DNA of 64,000 nt from an uncultured Ruminococcus sp. (GCA_947178575.1 CAMWYX010000008.1:1-64000), one strand, 5' to 3'. Shown: positions 1 through 9,528, counted from the stretch's first letter. Translations and numbers: made by a program. The notes: generated by a model from the sequence alone, not told the origin.

Positions 1-794
1 GGTTCTGCAGTTGTTGTAGTTGTTGTTGTCGAAGTTGTTGTAGTAGATGTTGTAGTAGTTGAAGTTGTGGTTGTTGTTGCTTTTGGTAATTCTACCGGTG
101 CTTTTGTAGTAGTTGTACCACTTGTAGTAGTAGCTTTTGTTGTAGTTGTAGTAGATGAACGTAATCTTGATGTAGTTGAACCAGATGCTGTGCTTACTGT
201 GACTCTCGGAGCTTGTGTAATAACAGTTGTTGTTGTTGTTGCCGGCGGAGCTGTTGTAACATAACTCCAATCGATATTGCATACACCTACTTTATCCTGT
301 TCAGACTGCATTCTTCTAACAGAATCAAGTAAAGTAGATTCACCGTATCCGGTAATATATTCAATATATTCAACCTTAACTTTGCTGCGTCCACTTGTAA
401 CTGTTCCGATATATATTGAACCGTCTTTATCAAATAAGGACTGTCCTTCTTTTTTCATTACGACAATGTTTGCATCTTTATTTTCAGCACCCATGAAAAC
501 CTCATATAAACCAAATCTGTCTTTAGCATCTGTATCGAAACTAAATCCAAATTTTTCTGTAGACTCAAGAGTTATACGAAGAGCAGTAATAGGATTATCT
601 TTATCCACTTCTGATGCTCCTGGAGACTTAACTACAAGTTTTCCTGTCTCGGCGTCTAATGTAACATTACTTCTCATCATAGAGGACTCAGTAACGACAT
701 TACCACTTCCTATACCATAAACTGTTCTGATTGCAGGATATGATGAGAATAGCATTAAAATTGCTGTAACGCCTGCCAAAACCTTTTTTAACAT
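1..794 (-). CDS. Secreted protein with Thr-rich tail (partial, runs off left edge)
   Basis: The reading frame is open on the minus strand from ATG at 794 (GGGGG Shine-Dalgarno about 8 nt upstream) to the window edge, giving about 264 codons without a stop. The N-terminus (MLKKVLAGVTAILMLFSS) is a clear signal peptide. About 140 residues of a globular, mixed beta-type domain follow that I do not recognise. The rest, encoded by 1-260, is almost pure Thr/Ser/Pro/Ala runs, the kind of linker that joins modules in ruminococcal cell-surface or cellulosomal proteins. A dockerin, catalytic module or anchor would be expected further left. The function is unknown and export is well supported. Plus-strand open frames here are antisense to the Thr codons. 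Confidence 0.8.
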   Translation of the reverse strand, partial: MLKKVLAGVTAILMLFSSYPAIRTVYGIGSGNVVTESSMMRSNVTLDAETGKLVVKSPGASEVDKDNPITALRITLESTEKFGFSFDTDAKDRFGLYEVFMGAENKDANIVVMKKEGQSLFDKDGSIYIGTVTSGRSKVKVEYIEYITGYGESTLLDSVRRMQSEQDKVGVCNIDWSYVTTAPPATTTTTVITQAPRVTVSTASGSTTSRLRSSTTTTTKATTTSGTTTTKAPVELPKATTTTTSTTTTSTTTTSTTTTTTTAE

Positions 795-840
795 AATTAC
801 TACCCCCTGTGATAAGTAAGAATTATTTCTAAAATACTTT

Positions 841-869
841 GACCTTTATTTTTAAGGTCTTTTTTTTTC
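841..869 (+). terminator. Terminator-like hairpin, plus orientation, with no plus-strand gene upstream
   Basis: GACCTT (841-846) and AAGGTC (854-859) form a 6-bp stem with a 7-nt loop, followed by nine T on the plus strand. No plus-strand gene precedes it. It lies in the 5' leader region of the minus-strand gene starting at 794, so it could block antisense transcription or be a leader hairpin of that mRNA. Confidence 0.45.
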
Positions 870-989
870 TGATTTTATTTTATCATTATTTTTGGAGTTT
901 TTGTACTATCAAAAAAAGTGATTTTCCATAAAAAAACAGATATGAAAACACAAAATTATCGGGAATGCAGATTTTATGACGGAACTGTA

Positions 990-1420
990 ATTCGTCAACT
1001 ACCCCCACTTTCGCTCACTTCGTTCGCTAAGAAGTATGGGATTGTCAGTATCCGGTAGTGCAGACGATTCAGAATCTCCTACCTTTTTGAAACACTGTGA
1101 TACAGCGGACTGACCCGACATCGTGGGACGGCTGACAACGCCCCTTGTATACAAGATATACTCGCATACAACTGTAAGCGGTACTGATACTTCCCAGCCT
1201 TACAGTAAGATTTTTGTCTTTACGCTTAAGATTTTACATACTGTACGGTTAGACAGTAAAACCTGCTATCTTAACTTTTCAAGTTACTGGTGAGTGCCTT
1301 TTCTGTCTGTAACGGTTTTCTCACAATTATGTCTGATTACAGTATAGCATATTATTTTGTCAACGAGAAAGGAGGAAGCGGCATTCCTTCCCGACTTATA
1401 GAAGTCGGGGTATCCTGCCG
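990..1420 (-). mobile_element. IS200/IS605-type relic (internally deleted tnpB element)
   Basis: Read on the minus strand, the segment starts with a hairpin (CCCGACTT/AAGTCGGG, 1390-1409). A TTGACA box follows (near 1357). It then carries a tnpB-like 3' coding tail and ends with an imperfect hairpin (1004-1046) followed by GTTGAC. Hairpins at both ends and a tnpB tail running into the right-end hairpin are typical of IS605/IS1341-type elements. No intact transposase remains. The right-end region in this family also encodes the TnpB guide RNA (omega RNA), so the relic could still yield such an RNA. The exact ends are inferred, because no target duplication is expected for this family. Confidence 0.65.
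999..1199 (-). pseudogene. tnpB C-terminal remnant
   Basis: Between an in-frame TAA (1200-1202) and TAG (999-1001), the minus strand encodes 67 residues starting GWEVSVPLT and ending in a Ser/Glu/Arg-rich tail that includes SESSALPDTDNPILLSER. To my knowledge this matches the disordered C-terminal tails of clostridial IS605-family TnpB proteins. Sequence upstream of the TAA has stops in all frames, and the catalytic RuvC-like core and zinc finger are absent. It is therefore a deletion remnant. The nucleotide sequence may be kept because it doubles as the guide-RNA scaffold and right end. Confidence 0.6.
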
Positions 1421-1431
1421 CAAATTAGATG

Positions 1432-1473
1432 AAAAAATCCCGCCTGAATACCGGAGTAAACAAGCGGGATTTC
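1432..1473 (-). terminator. Terminator of the M60 metallopeptidase gene
   Basis: ATCCCGC and GCGGGAT arms flank a 20-nt loop. On the minus strand the stem is followed by TTTTTT, about 60 nt past the stop codon at 1533. A-rich sequence on the other side makes it partly bidirectional. Confidence 0.8.
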
Positions 1474-1532
1474 TGTTATTGATAAACCGTTATGATGTCG
1501 GGATTATCGTTTTTTTAATTTTGTCGTCGTTA

Positions 1533-4500
1533 TTATTCTGTATCAGCAGTAGTTGTTACTGTTTCCGTTGTTGTAGATTCTGCTGTTGTGGATTCTGTAG
1601 CAGGCTGTGTTGTTATTCCCGGAATATGTCCTCCGCTGAATGAGATAGGAGCTATCTTACTTCTGGATTCCAGTTTTTCAAACAGCGAGTCACTTACGAT
1701 ACGCTGACCTGTATTAAGCTTGATATCGTTTACTCTGTAGAGTTCAGCTCTTACCTTTTCAGGCCAGTACATTGCGTCCAGTTTATCCGGTTCAATCCAG
1801 TATATCCATGTTCCGTTGGAAACATCTGAAATTTCTCCGCTGCTCGGAATATCTGCAAGTATAATCTGATTGGATTCGCCTTCGTCGTCAACGCCTGTGC
1901 TTCCTACAATTTCGCCCTTTTCATCGAAGAGAATAACTGCATTGTAGGACGGGCTTCCCTTATAAGCACCTGTGAATACCAGTGAACCTTCCGGAATGTA
2001 ATCTTCATCGTCCTTGCCGTACTTGTAATCTTCTGTGAGAATACCGAATGCCGCTTCTGCCTTTTCGCCGTCTTTTGCTGTGCGGAAGTCAACGTTATCG
2101 CCTGTTACGCCGAGAACATCGAGTTCTGCAATTGAAATCTTCTTGCCGTTCTGGTTAAGGATTTCAAGTTTTACAGCTGTTGTGTCGTAAGTGCTGATAT
2201 ACTTTCCGTCTGCGTTGGAGAAGTAAACTGTTTCGTCTCCTGCGAATGTTCCGCTTGATACCTGAATCCAGCCGTTGCCGGTTTCGTTCATTACATAGAT
2301 TTTGTAATTACCTGTTTTATTGTCTTTGTTTCCGGCTGTGTACTTCATTCCTGTAACCACGAGTGACTGGTTGAAGTTAAGGATTATTTCTGCCTTGTTG
2401 CTTGATACAGTAGGTTCATAGCATGATGTAAGGCTATTGTCAATAACTGCTGCAGAAAGGTCAACAAGTGTATGTGAGCATGCAAGACCGTCTGTTATAT
2501 CATTATAAACTGCTTCTGTAGCAAGATTGCTTGTGCTTACGCTCCAGTGTGACTTGTCAAGGCTTCCGTCGTGATGGATTTTTACCGTATCTGTGATATA
2601 TGAATAAGAACGGTTGAGATACTGGTCAATAACTGTAACTCTGTATGATACTGTACGGTTGTTATAAGCTGTAACTGTATCTACAAATGTTGTATCCTTT
2701 GTAAATGTTATAGGAGTTTCAATCAAATCGCCCTTTGATATTGTGCGTCTCATGATTTCGTAACCGAGAATTTCTTCTTTCGGCATTGCATCAATGATAT
2801 CGATTGAAAGTGTAACCTTGTTTGCTTTATCGCCCTCGCCGACTTTTACGTCAACATTTTCGATTACTATTGAATCCGGATTGCCGTTTTCGTCAACTGT
2901 AAACAGACTTTCTCCGTTCATTGCATAAACTCGTGAATCTTCGTTTGCATACATGATAGCACGTTTTTCTTTGCTGAACTGCTGTGCATAATTACGTGTA
3001 GTTTCATCAGGAGTCATACCCCAACGCTCAAAGAATTCAAGAACATTCTTTTCTGCTGCTGCACATGCAAGACGCATGAGTTTCTGTTCAGAATCACCAC
3101 TGAGTGTGAGTGGTATACCGTACGGACTCGGAGCTCTTGAAGGCTGTCTTGAATATGTGTCAACTCTTGCATAGAAAAGATTTTTGAGTATTTCTTCGTT
3201 TGTGTTGTATGTCTTGTAGTTGTAGTCCTTGTCATAAGCAAGGTGGAGCTGCCAGTACATACCAAGCTGTACTCCGTTATCTGCCTTGCCCTTTGAACCG
3301 GAAGAAACTTTCTTGAAGATATTGTTGTAGTTAAGTCTTGAACCCTCGTTCTTATCCTGTGCCTGAGCGAGAAGTGCGAAATAGTTGTTTGTAACCTCGG
3401 CGTGTACATAGTTTGAATCGTTGATATCGTGTCCGATTTCGTGAGCAATACCCCAGCCGAAGTAACTGCCTCCCTCATATTTTCCGTTTTCATCGGAAGA
3501 TACACCGGGACAGTTTACCATACCGGAAGCCGAACCCCACTCAATACCGATGTGGTTTCCTGCTGCGTACATGAACGCACCTGTAAACATTCTCTGATAA
3601 CGGATATTAAGGTGTTTATCGGGGATTCTGTGTACCATGTTTGCCTGATTGGAATCTTTATGTGTTGAGTTTACTATGCCCTTATGCTGATAGAAAAGGT
3701 TCATCATATTTTCCATTGCATCGAGAGACTGAAGAAGTTTTTCTGCACGGGATTCAACGGAAGCTGTTCTCGGTCCTAAACCTGCGAGTATCTGGTCAGC
3801 CGGAAGTGAATACATCATCTTATCGCAGAGAATTTCTGTTGCACCTGCGATACAGTTCTTCTTATCATACTCGAGAGCGATTTTTGTATTCGGTACATCT
3901 GTATTCGGTAATTTTGCATTTGCGTGAGCGTATTCGTGTTCTGCCTCAAGACCGTCAACCTGTCTTTCAAGAGCCTCGATATAGTCGGCAGCTTTGTTGA
4001 AGCGTTCGTTATCGTCTTTTACGTTGTAGAGGTCAAGGACGGAAATCGGTGAACCTCCCGATACTCGTACAGCATAAACTATCGCTGAATCTATACCGCT
4101 CTTGTTTGAGATGTAAAGCGAACCGCCACCCTCGGCTTCTCCTGAATCAGTGCTCGGAATACGGATTTTATTTTCTCCTATTTTAAGGAACTGTGAGTTG
4201 TTTTCATCAAGTATTGTCACACCGTTCGATTCGGCATGATACTGTGTGGCAACGAGTTTAAGCTCTGTCACCGTACCAATATTTTTCATATTTCCATGCG
4301 GAGAGCCTACATAAACTGTTATTTCTGTACCCGCACCGGCTGTAACACCGAGAGGCTGCCACGCATTAAGTCCTTGGAAATTACGGCTGTAGCTTCCGGA
4401 ATATTCATGTGTTGTGATTTCGTTATGAATTATTACAGGCGGATTGAGATATCCGGAATTTTTGAGTATCTTTTCGGCTGCATCGAGTTCACGAATCAGG

Positions 4501-7500
4501 CTGTCTCTTTCGGGGTGAGGTTCTCCCCAGCCGTCTGATGTTTCAATTCGATTACGGAGGTCATCGATAGTTTTCTGAGTAACATCATCTCTGAGAACGA
4601 GGTGGAAATCATCGGTATAGAGACCCATAATCTCATCTCTGATTGGGTCGTACTTATAGAATGCCATTTCTGCCACTGAGATATGTGAACCGTTGTTACC
4701 TGTATCAAAACCGATTCTGATTTTCTTTGCATTGATTTTTCTCGGTAACTTAACGACATAGTAGCCGTTGCCATTTACGTCATAATACAGCGTAGAGTCG
4801 TAATGACTGCCAATAGTTCCCTTTTTGCCGTTTTCATCCCAGTAATCTACAGATGTATAAAGAATCTTTTTGTTGGTATACGGATAGGCAACACCGACAG
4901 AACCTATTTCGTATTCAGCGTCGAATTCATATATGATACTGTCATTGTTAGGACCGTGATAACCGCCGTTGTTATGCGGGTCTCCTGTACCGAACTGTTT
5001 CGTGTAATATGAGCCCATATCACCGTCAACAGTTGCCCATGTTGTAAGCTTTGCACCTGTTTCTTTAGCGGCTACTTTTTTGGCATTTTCTTCATCGACC
5101 TTATTGCCTACAGTACCGCCGTTGCCTGCTCTGTAAACATCTGTGATGTGTGTACTTCCGAGCTTTCCTTCATCGTCGATATTGATAGCACCATATTTGT
5201 GCATCTGAACCGGTATTGTTACGATTGTTGCTCCGGACTTAATATCAGACCTTGCACCTTCACCGTACTTTTCATTGCAGCCTGCAACATATACATTGTA
5301 CTCTGTTTTGTCTTCAAGACCTACAAGGGTATAGCTTGTTGTCTTGCCAAGCGGAATACATGTATATCCCTTTTCATTGACTTCACTCTTTTTTGCGTAA
5401 TAGAGTTTATAGCTGGTAGCACTGTTTGTCTTGCACGCACCCCACGAAATGTATAATGCTTTTGTTCCTCCCTTAACAGAAAGGTAGTCAACTTTTTCGG
5501 GAGCACTTGTCGGTACGGTAGAAACCGAATGAACATCTGACCATTTGCTTGCATAACTACCATCCTCTGATACACAGCGGACGTGCAGATAGTAAGTTGT
5601 ATTTGTTTTGATGAGGTAATCCAAATCCTGCGAATAGAGTGAAAATCCGACATAACCATCTTTGTATTTGCCAGTTGATTTCTCAGTTTCATCTGCAGTC
5701 ATCTGTTTTTTTGCAATTGTTGAACCAAAGCTTCCGTCTGCTTTTGTGGACGGATTTGTTGATACTTCGTACTCATATAATCCTGCATTAACAAGAGGCT
5801 TCCATGCCAAATTAATTTTGGCTTCCAAATCACTCCGGCTCATATCCTGCTCGAGATAAAATTCTGTAGGATAATCGATTTCCGGCTCCGGAATTCTTGT
5901 CTCAAGGTCGTTAAGAATCTTAACTTCCGCAATTTCGGCAAGGTTTGCATTCTTTGTCTTTGTAATTTTGAGTTTGATTTTCTTGACAGCGGTCTGTCCT
6001 CCGAGGTTAACCGAAATTGTACCGTCAGAGCTTATTGATGCTTCAATTGAGCTTTCTTTTCCCGTAAATTCACCAGTTGCAAGGTCAAACATGAAAGCCG
6101 GAAGATAATCTTCACCTATGCTGAAAGGAATATCAATATTTGTGCCGTCTACGTCTACATATTCAATAAATCCAGCCTCAACACCGTCTGTTTCAAAATC
6201 GAAACCTTTAACGCCGTCGGCAACGGACATATCAAAGCCTACGGGGTGTTCGTCGTCAATTACTCCGCCCTCCGGCACGAGCTGCATAGTTTTATTTTCG
6301 CTGTCTTTTACGCCTTCGCCGTCCTCTCCGCTCTCACTTTTATTGGCAGATGAACGGTTAATCAAATCTTCAAGTGAACAGCCTTCATCGGAAACCTTTG
6401 TGCCTTCCATCGGCTGAACAGCTTCCTGAAGAACAAAAGCCGAATATCTTTCAGATATTTCCGTTTCGAGTGTTGCGTCTGTCTCCCAGTCTTTTGTATC
6501 GATAAGACTTTTTGTAATATATCCCAAATCGGACATATTTACTTCGCCGTCATTGTTAAGGTCATACTTTGAAACGGGATAAGGAGACTGTTTTTCTTCA
6601 ACTTTTGCAACAGCTTCTTCCATTGCCTGTTTAGCGGCGGCTATTTCTTCTTCATCAGCGTCCTCTTTGTTTTTTAATGCCTCATATTCTGACTTGAGAC
6701 TTGCGGCTTTCTGGATATCGGCATCTATTTCTTTTGAAAGTCGGAGGTGGAAGTCAATAGCTTTGGCGAGTTCTGTTGCATCTGTCATATCTATTGCCTT
6801 ATGATTTTCGTCTCCGTCCGAACCGTTTATATCTCCATGAACCAGAACGCCGGGGTGTTCTCCGTTGTTTTTACGTTCTTCACGTAAAACGTCTCCGTCC
6901 GGATTTGTTATAACATTGCCGTTATTGTCTTTCATATCCGTATATGTATAAGAATAACCGTTCTGGAATCCGAGTGTAACTTTAACAGTACATACAACAT
7001 TCTGAACATTTGTTATTTCCTGTTCAAAAGCTTTAAAACCGGGAGCTTCAACTCTTACTATGTAGCCGCCGTTGGGAATATAATCTTCTGTTATGATGCT
7101 GTTGGAATCATTTTTGTTTTTACCGACTGTAACAATAGCCGGAGCTTCTTTTGTTCCAAGTATGTCTTTTCCTTCTTGGTCGATAATTTTTACAGTACAG
7201 TCTATTGGATTTTCAAATGCAATATCCATCTGGTTGGAAATTTCAACTTTAATTTTGCTGAACTTTCCGTCATTATCTATTTTTTCATAAGTCAGGAGTG
7301 ACGAACCATTATCACCTGTTTCCTGCTGATTTGAAGCCATTGTTTTTCCGGATTCACCTGTTGTTTCTCCGGATTCACCTGTTGTTGTTTCGGGAGCATT
7401 TGTAGTTGTTTCTTCAGATTCACCTTCTTCAGCAGCAGCTGAAATGATGTTATACGAAAGAATTTCAGACACACCTACTGCCTGTGATAAGCTTCCAAAC

Positions 7501-7565
7501 ATTGACAATGCTGATACAAAAGCCAATATTTTCTTCAAGCTACGTTTCCTTTTTGAAGCCTTCAT
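1533..7565 (-). CDS. Secreted M60-like (enhancin-type) metallopeptidase with split dockerin, FN3-like and F5/8C-like modules
   Basis: About 2010 aa. I chose ATG at 7565 because AGGATGG lies 7 nt upstream; an in-frame TTG at 7592 is less likely. Numbering is from that ATG. The order is: signal peptide (about 1-45), a Thr/Glu-rich linker, a beta domain (about 95-200), two dockerin-like calcium loops (about 244-271 and 334-357) split by a charged helical insert, FN3-like repeats (about 580-760), a discoidin-like domain, the peptidase domain, and a second F5/8C-like domain. A Thr-rich tail ends the protein. The zinc site is HEIGH at 1375-1379 with a downstream Glu at about 1390, the gluzincin pattern of M60 peptidases, which often attack mucin or other O-glycoproteins. 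The dockerin suggests docking to a cohesin scaffold. It is monocistronic with its own promoter and terminator. The substrate is inferred only. Confidence 0.85.
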   Translation of the reverse strand: MKASKRKRSLKKILAFVSALSMFGSLSQAVGVSEILSYNIISAAAEEGESEETTTNAPETTTGESGETTGESGKTMASNQQETGDNGSSLLTYEKIDNDGKFSKIKVEISNQMDIAFENPIDCTVKIIDQEGKDILGTKEAPAIVTVGKNKNDSNSIITEDYIPNGGYIVRVEAPGFKAFEQEITNVQNVVCTVKVTLGFQNGYSYTYTDMKDNNGNVITNPDGDVLREERKNNGEHPGVLVHGDINGSDGDENHKAIDMTDATELAKAIDFHLRLSKEIDADIQKAASLKSEYEALKNKEDADEEEIAAAKQAMEEAVAKVEEKQSPYPVSKYDLNNDGEVNMSDLGYITKSLIDTKDWETDATLETEISERYSAFVLQEAVQPMEGTKVSDEGCSLEDLINRSSANKSESGEDGEGVKDSENKTMQLVPEGGVIDDEHPVGFDMSVADGVKGFDFETDGVEAGFIEYVDVDGTNIDIPFSIGEDYLPAFMFDLATGEFTGKESSIEASISSDGTISVNLGGQTAVKKIKLKITKTKNANLAEIAEVKILNDLETRIPEPEIDYPTEFYLEQDMSRSDLEAKINLAWKPLVNAGLYEYEVSTNPSTKADGSFGSTIAKKQMTADETEKSTGKYKDGYVGFSLYSQDLDYLIKTNTTYYLHVRCVSEDGSYASKWSDVHSVSTVPTSAPEKVDYLSVKGGTKALYISWGACKTNSATSYKLYYAKKSEVNEKGYTCIPLGKTTSYTLVGLEDKTEYNVYVAGCNEKYGEGARSDIKSGATIVTIPVQMHKYGAINIDDEGKLGSTHITDVYRAGNGGTVGNKVDEENAKKVAAKETGAKLTTWATVDGDMGSYYTKQFGTGDPHNNGGYHGPNNDSIIYEFDAEYEIGSVGVAYPYTNKKILYTSVDYWDENGKKGTIGSHYDSTLYYDVNGNGYYVVKLPRKINAKKIRIGFDTGNNGSHISVAEMAFYKYDPIRDEIMGLYTDDFHLVLRDDVTQKTIDDLRNRIETSDGWGEPHPERDSLIRELDAAEKILKNSGYLNPPVIIHNEITTHEYSGSYSRNFQGLNAWQPLGVTAGAGTEITVYVGSPHGNMKNIGTVTELKLVATQYHAESNGVTILDENNSQFLKIGENKIRIPSTDSGEAEGGGSLYISNKSGIDSAIVYAVRVSGGSPISVLDLYNVKDDNERFNKAADYIEALERQVDGLEAEHEYAHANAKLPNTDVPNTKIALEYDKKNCIAGATEILCDKMMYSLPADQILAGLGPRTASVESRAEKLLQSLDAMENMMNLFYQHKGIVNSTHKDSNQANMVHRIPDKHLNIRYQRMFTGAFMYAAGNHIGIEWGSASGMVNCPGVSSDENGKYEGGSYFGWGIAHEIGHDINDSNYVHAEVTNNYFALLAQAQDKNEGSRLNYNNIFKKVSSGSKGKADNGVQLGMYWQLHLAYDKDYNYKTYNTNEEILKNLFYARVDTYSRQPSRAPSPYGIPLTLSGDSEQKLMRLACAAAEKNVLEFFERWGMTPDETTRNYAQQFSKEKRAIMYANEDSRVYAMNGESLFTVDENGNPDSIVIENVDVKVGEGDKANKVTLSIDIIDAMPKEEILGYEIMRRTISKGDLIETPITFTKDTTFVDTVTAYNNRTVSYRVTVIDQYLNRSYSYITDTVKIHHDGSLDKSHWSVSTSNLATEAVYNDITDGLACSHTLVDLSAAVIDNSLTSCYEPTVSSNKAEIILNFNQSLVVTGMKYTAGNKDNKTGNYKIYVMNETGNGWIQVSSGTFAGDETVYFSNADGKYISTYDTTAVKLEILNQNGKKISIAELDVLGVTGDNVDFRTAKDGEKAEAAFGILTEDYKYGKDDEDYIPEGSLVFTGAYKGSPSYNAVILFDEKGEIVGSTGVDDEGESNQIILADIPSSGEISDVSNGTWIYWIEPDKLDAMYWPEKVRAELYRVNDIKLNTGQRIVSDSLFEKLESRSKIAPISFSGGHIPGITTQPATESTTAESTTTETVTTTADTE

Positions 7566-7705
7566 AGAATCCATCCTTTCCGATTTCGGCAACTTTTAAT
7601 ATTGATAAAACACATTCAGGTGATAATCAACAAGTCTGCCGGATTATTTCGCTTTTGCAGGAGCTTAATTACTATCCTTACCTTTATCTCCTGACCTCTA
7701 ATTAT

Positions 7706-7734
7706 ATTATAATCATATTTTTCTAAAAAGTCAA
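7706..7734 (-). promoter_or_regulatory. Sigma-A promoter of the M60 metallopeptidase gene
   Basis: On the minus strand, TTGACT (7729-7734) and TATAAT (7706-7711) are separated by 17 bp. The 5' leader to the ATG at 7565 would be about 135 nt. Confidence 0.8.
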
Positions 7735-7800
7735 CATTTTTTTTTCTTTCGTCTTATTCATAATGGATTTTGACTTGTTTTTATTGGATTCTTTAAAAAT

Positions 7801-7853
7801 ATGGGGGCTTCGTAAGAAGATTGGTAATTAAGTTTCCACCTGAAACATCAGGT
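7801..7853 (-). mobile_element. IS605-type right-end fragment (copy A)
   Basis: On the minus strand this segment contains TTTCAGGTGGAAACTTAA and ends CTTCTTACGAAGCCCCCAT. It aligns with 25267-25319 and, over its last part, with 26501-26517. The second arm of the terminal hairpin is missing, so it is a broken end. The rest of the 7566-7910 gap holds only the promoter above and AT-rich sequence. Confidence 0.5.
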
Positions 7854-7910
7854 AACCTTTATTTCTACAGGCGTGTTCACTTCACCATGCAGGGGATTTT
7901 TGCTGAAATA

Positions 7911-9491
7911 TTATACTCCGCTTTCTCCGTAGTTTGAAAGCACACGTGCAGACGGGTCATTGACATTGCAACCGTCCCATTCCTTGTTCGGCATCCAGAA
8001 ATCAACTACCATTTCCGAATTGCCGGAATAGTGTTTCTCAAAAATTTCACGGTAAAAAAGTGATTCCTTTGTAAACGGTCGGGCGTGAGTATATTTTTTT
8101 GATTTCTCCTCAAATTCTGACTGAGTGTACTGTTCCTCGGCGTACATCTTAAGATAATCAACCATAGAATGACCTACTGCATCAGAAAACGCTGCCTTTT
8201 CACGATAGAGTATATCAGCCGGAAGATAATCGCCCTCAAAAGCATGGCGGAGCAGATATTTTCCTTTGTTATATCTGTTGAGTTTCATTTCAGGGTCAAC
8301 AGCCATGACATATTTTACGAAATCAAGGTCGCCGAAAGGCACTCTTGCTTCAAGAGAATTTACAGATATACAACGGTCTGCACGAAGTACATCATACATA
8401 TGAAGTTCACGCACACGCTTAACTGATTCTTTTTGGAACTCCTCCGCATTCGGTGCAAAATCGGTATACTTGTAACCGAAAAGCTCATCGGATATTTCAC
8501 CCGTCAGAAGAACCCTGACATCGGTCTGCTCATGGATTGCCTTGCATAACAGATACATTCCCATACTTGCCCGTATAGTTGTAATATCATATGTACCTAA
8601 AATCTGAATGACTGTTTCAAGAGAATCAATAACATCATCTTTTGTTATGATAATTTCGGTGTGTTCACTTCCGATATAATCCGCAACCTGTTTGGCGTAT
8701 TTGAGGTCAATTGCGTCGGTATTCATGCCGACAGCAAATGTTCTTATCGGCTTATCGCTTTTACGCTGTGCAACCGCACATACAAGAGATGAATCAAGTC
8801 CGCCCGACAGCAGGAATCCCACTTCCGCATCTGCCGAAAGACGTTTTTCGATACCGGTCACAAGCTTGTCGTGGATATTTCTGCATACTGTTTCAATATC
8901 ATCATGTATTATTTCTTTTACATCTGTTATATCACAATAGCAGATAAACTCACCGTCCTTGTAATAATATCCCGGAGGAAACGGCATTATTTTTTTGCAG
9001 ATTTTTGTGAGATTCTTTGCCTCGCTTGCGAAAACCATCGAGCCGTCCTCAGATTTTCCGTAATAAAGCGGACGTATTCCGATTGGGTCACGGGCAGCTA
9101 TAAATCCGTGACTTTCCGCATCATAGATTATACAGGCAAATTCCGCATCAAGCCGGCTGAACATTTCAGCACCGTATTCCTTATACATCGGGAGAAGTAT
9201 TTCACAGTCGCTGTCGCTTTTAAAAGTATATCCCTTTTTTATAAGTTCTTCACGCTGTTTAAGAAATCCGTATATCTCTCCGTTGCATACGGCGTAATTT
9301 CCGCCGAGTTCAAAAGGCTGCATTCCCTCCGGAGTAAGTCCCATAATTGAAAGTCTCTGGAATCCAAGAACTCCGTCATCAAGGTCAATAATTCTGCAAT
9401 CGTCAGGACCTCGTGAAACAGTGGCTTCCAGTCCCTCCGAAACATATTCAATACCGCCCGTTTTACCGAAATAACCCATTATTGTACACAT
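7911..9491 (-). CDS. asnB: Asparagine synthase, glutamine-hydrolysing
   Basis: 526 aa. It makes asparagine from aspartate, using glutamine-derived ammonia and ATP. The N-terminal class II amidotransferase domain starts with catalytic Cys2 (MCTIMGYFG) and has RGPDD (27-31), RLSI (46-49) and NGEIYGF (70-76). The C-terminal synthetase domain has the PP-loop SGGLDS at 229-234. Length is normal for bacterial AsnB. The start has a GGGGAG Shine-Dalgarno. It is the last gene of the glutamine operon, 37 nt after purF, so its expression should follow the ANTAR-controlled gltB promoter. No clear terminator follows before the IS605-like fragment at 7801-7853. Confidence 0.95.
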   Translation of the reverse strand: MCTIMGYFGKTGGIEYVSEGLEATVSRGPDDCRIIDLDDGVLGFQRLSIMGLTPEGMQPFELGGNYAVCNGEIYGFLKQREELIKKGYTFKSDSDCEILLPMYKEYGAEMFSRLDAEFACIIYDAESHGFIAARDPIGIRPLYYGKSEDGSMVFASEAKNLTKICKKIMPFPPGYYYKDGEFICYCDITDVKEIIHDDIETVCRNIHDKLVTGIEKRLSADAEVGFLLSGGLDSSLVCAVAQRKSDKPIRTFAVGMNTDAIDLKYAKQVADYIGSEHTEIIITKDDVIDSLETVIQILGTYDITTIRASMGMYLLCKAIHEQTDVRVLLTGEISDELFGYKYTDFAPNAEEFQKESVKRVRELHMYDVLRADRCISVNSLEARVPFGDLDFVKYVMAVDPEMKLNRYNKGKYLLRHAFEGDYLPADILYREKAAFSDAVGHSMVDYLKMYAEEQYTQSEFEEKSKKYTHARPFTKESLFYREIFEKHYSGNSEMVVDFWMPNKEWDGCNVNDPSARVLSNYGESGV

Positions 9492-9528
9492 AGAAATCTC
9501 CCCTATAAAAATTTTTCAGAATATGCGC

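Noticed and set aside
1-260. Short tandem repeats resembling a CRISPR or satellite array
   Set aside because: They are degenerate Thr/Ser codon runs encoding a linker, with no regular repeat-spacer structure.
67-720. Open frames on the plus strand over the left edge
   Set aside because: They are antisense to a minus-strand gene with a clear signal peptide and Shine-Dalgarno. The Val-rich plus frame is just the complement of Thr-rich codons.
1290-1643. 117-codon plus-strand open frame
   Set aside because: It spans the IS relic end, a terminator and the 3' end of the M60 gene, with Cys-rich antisense translation and no ribosome-binding site.
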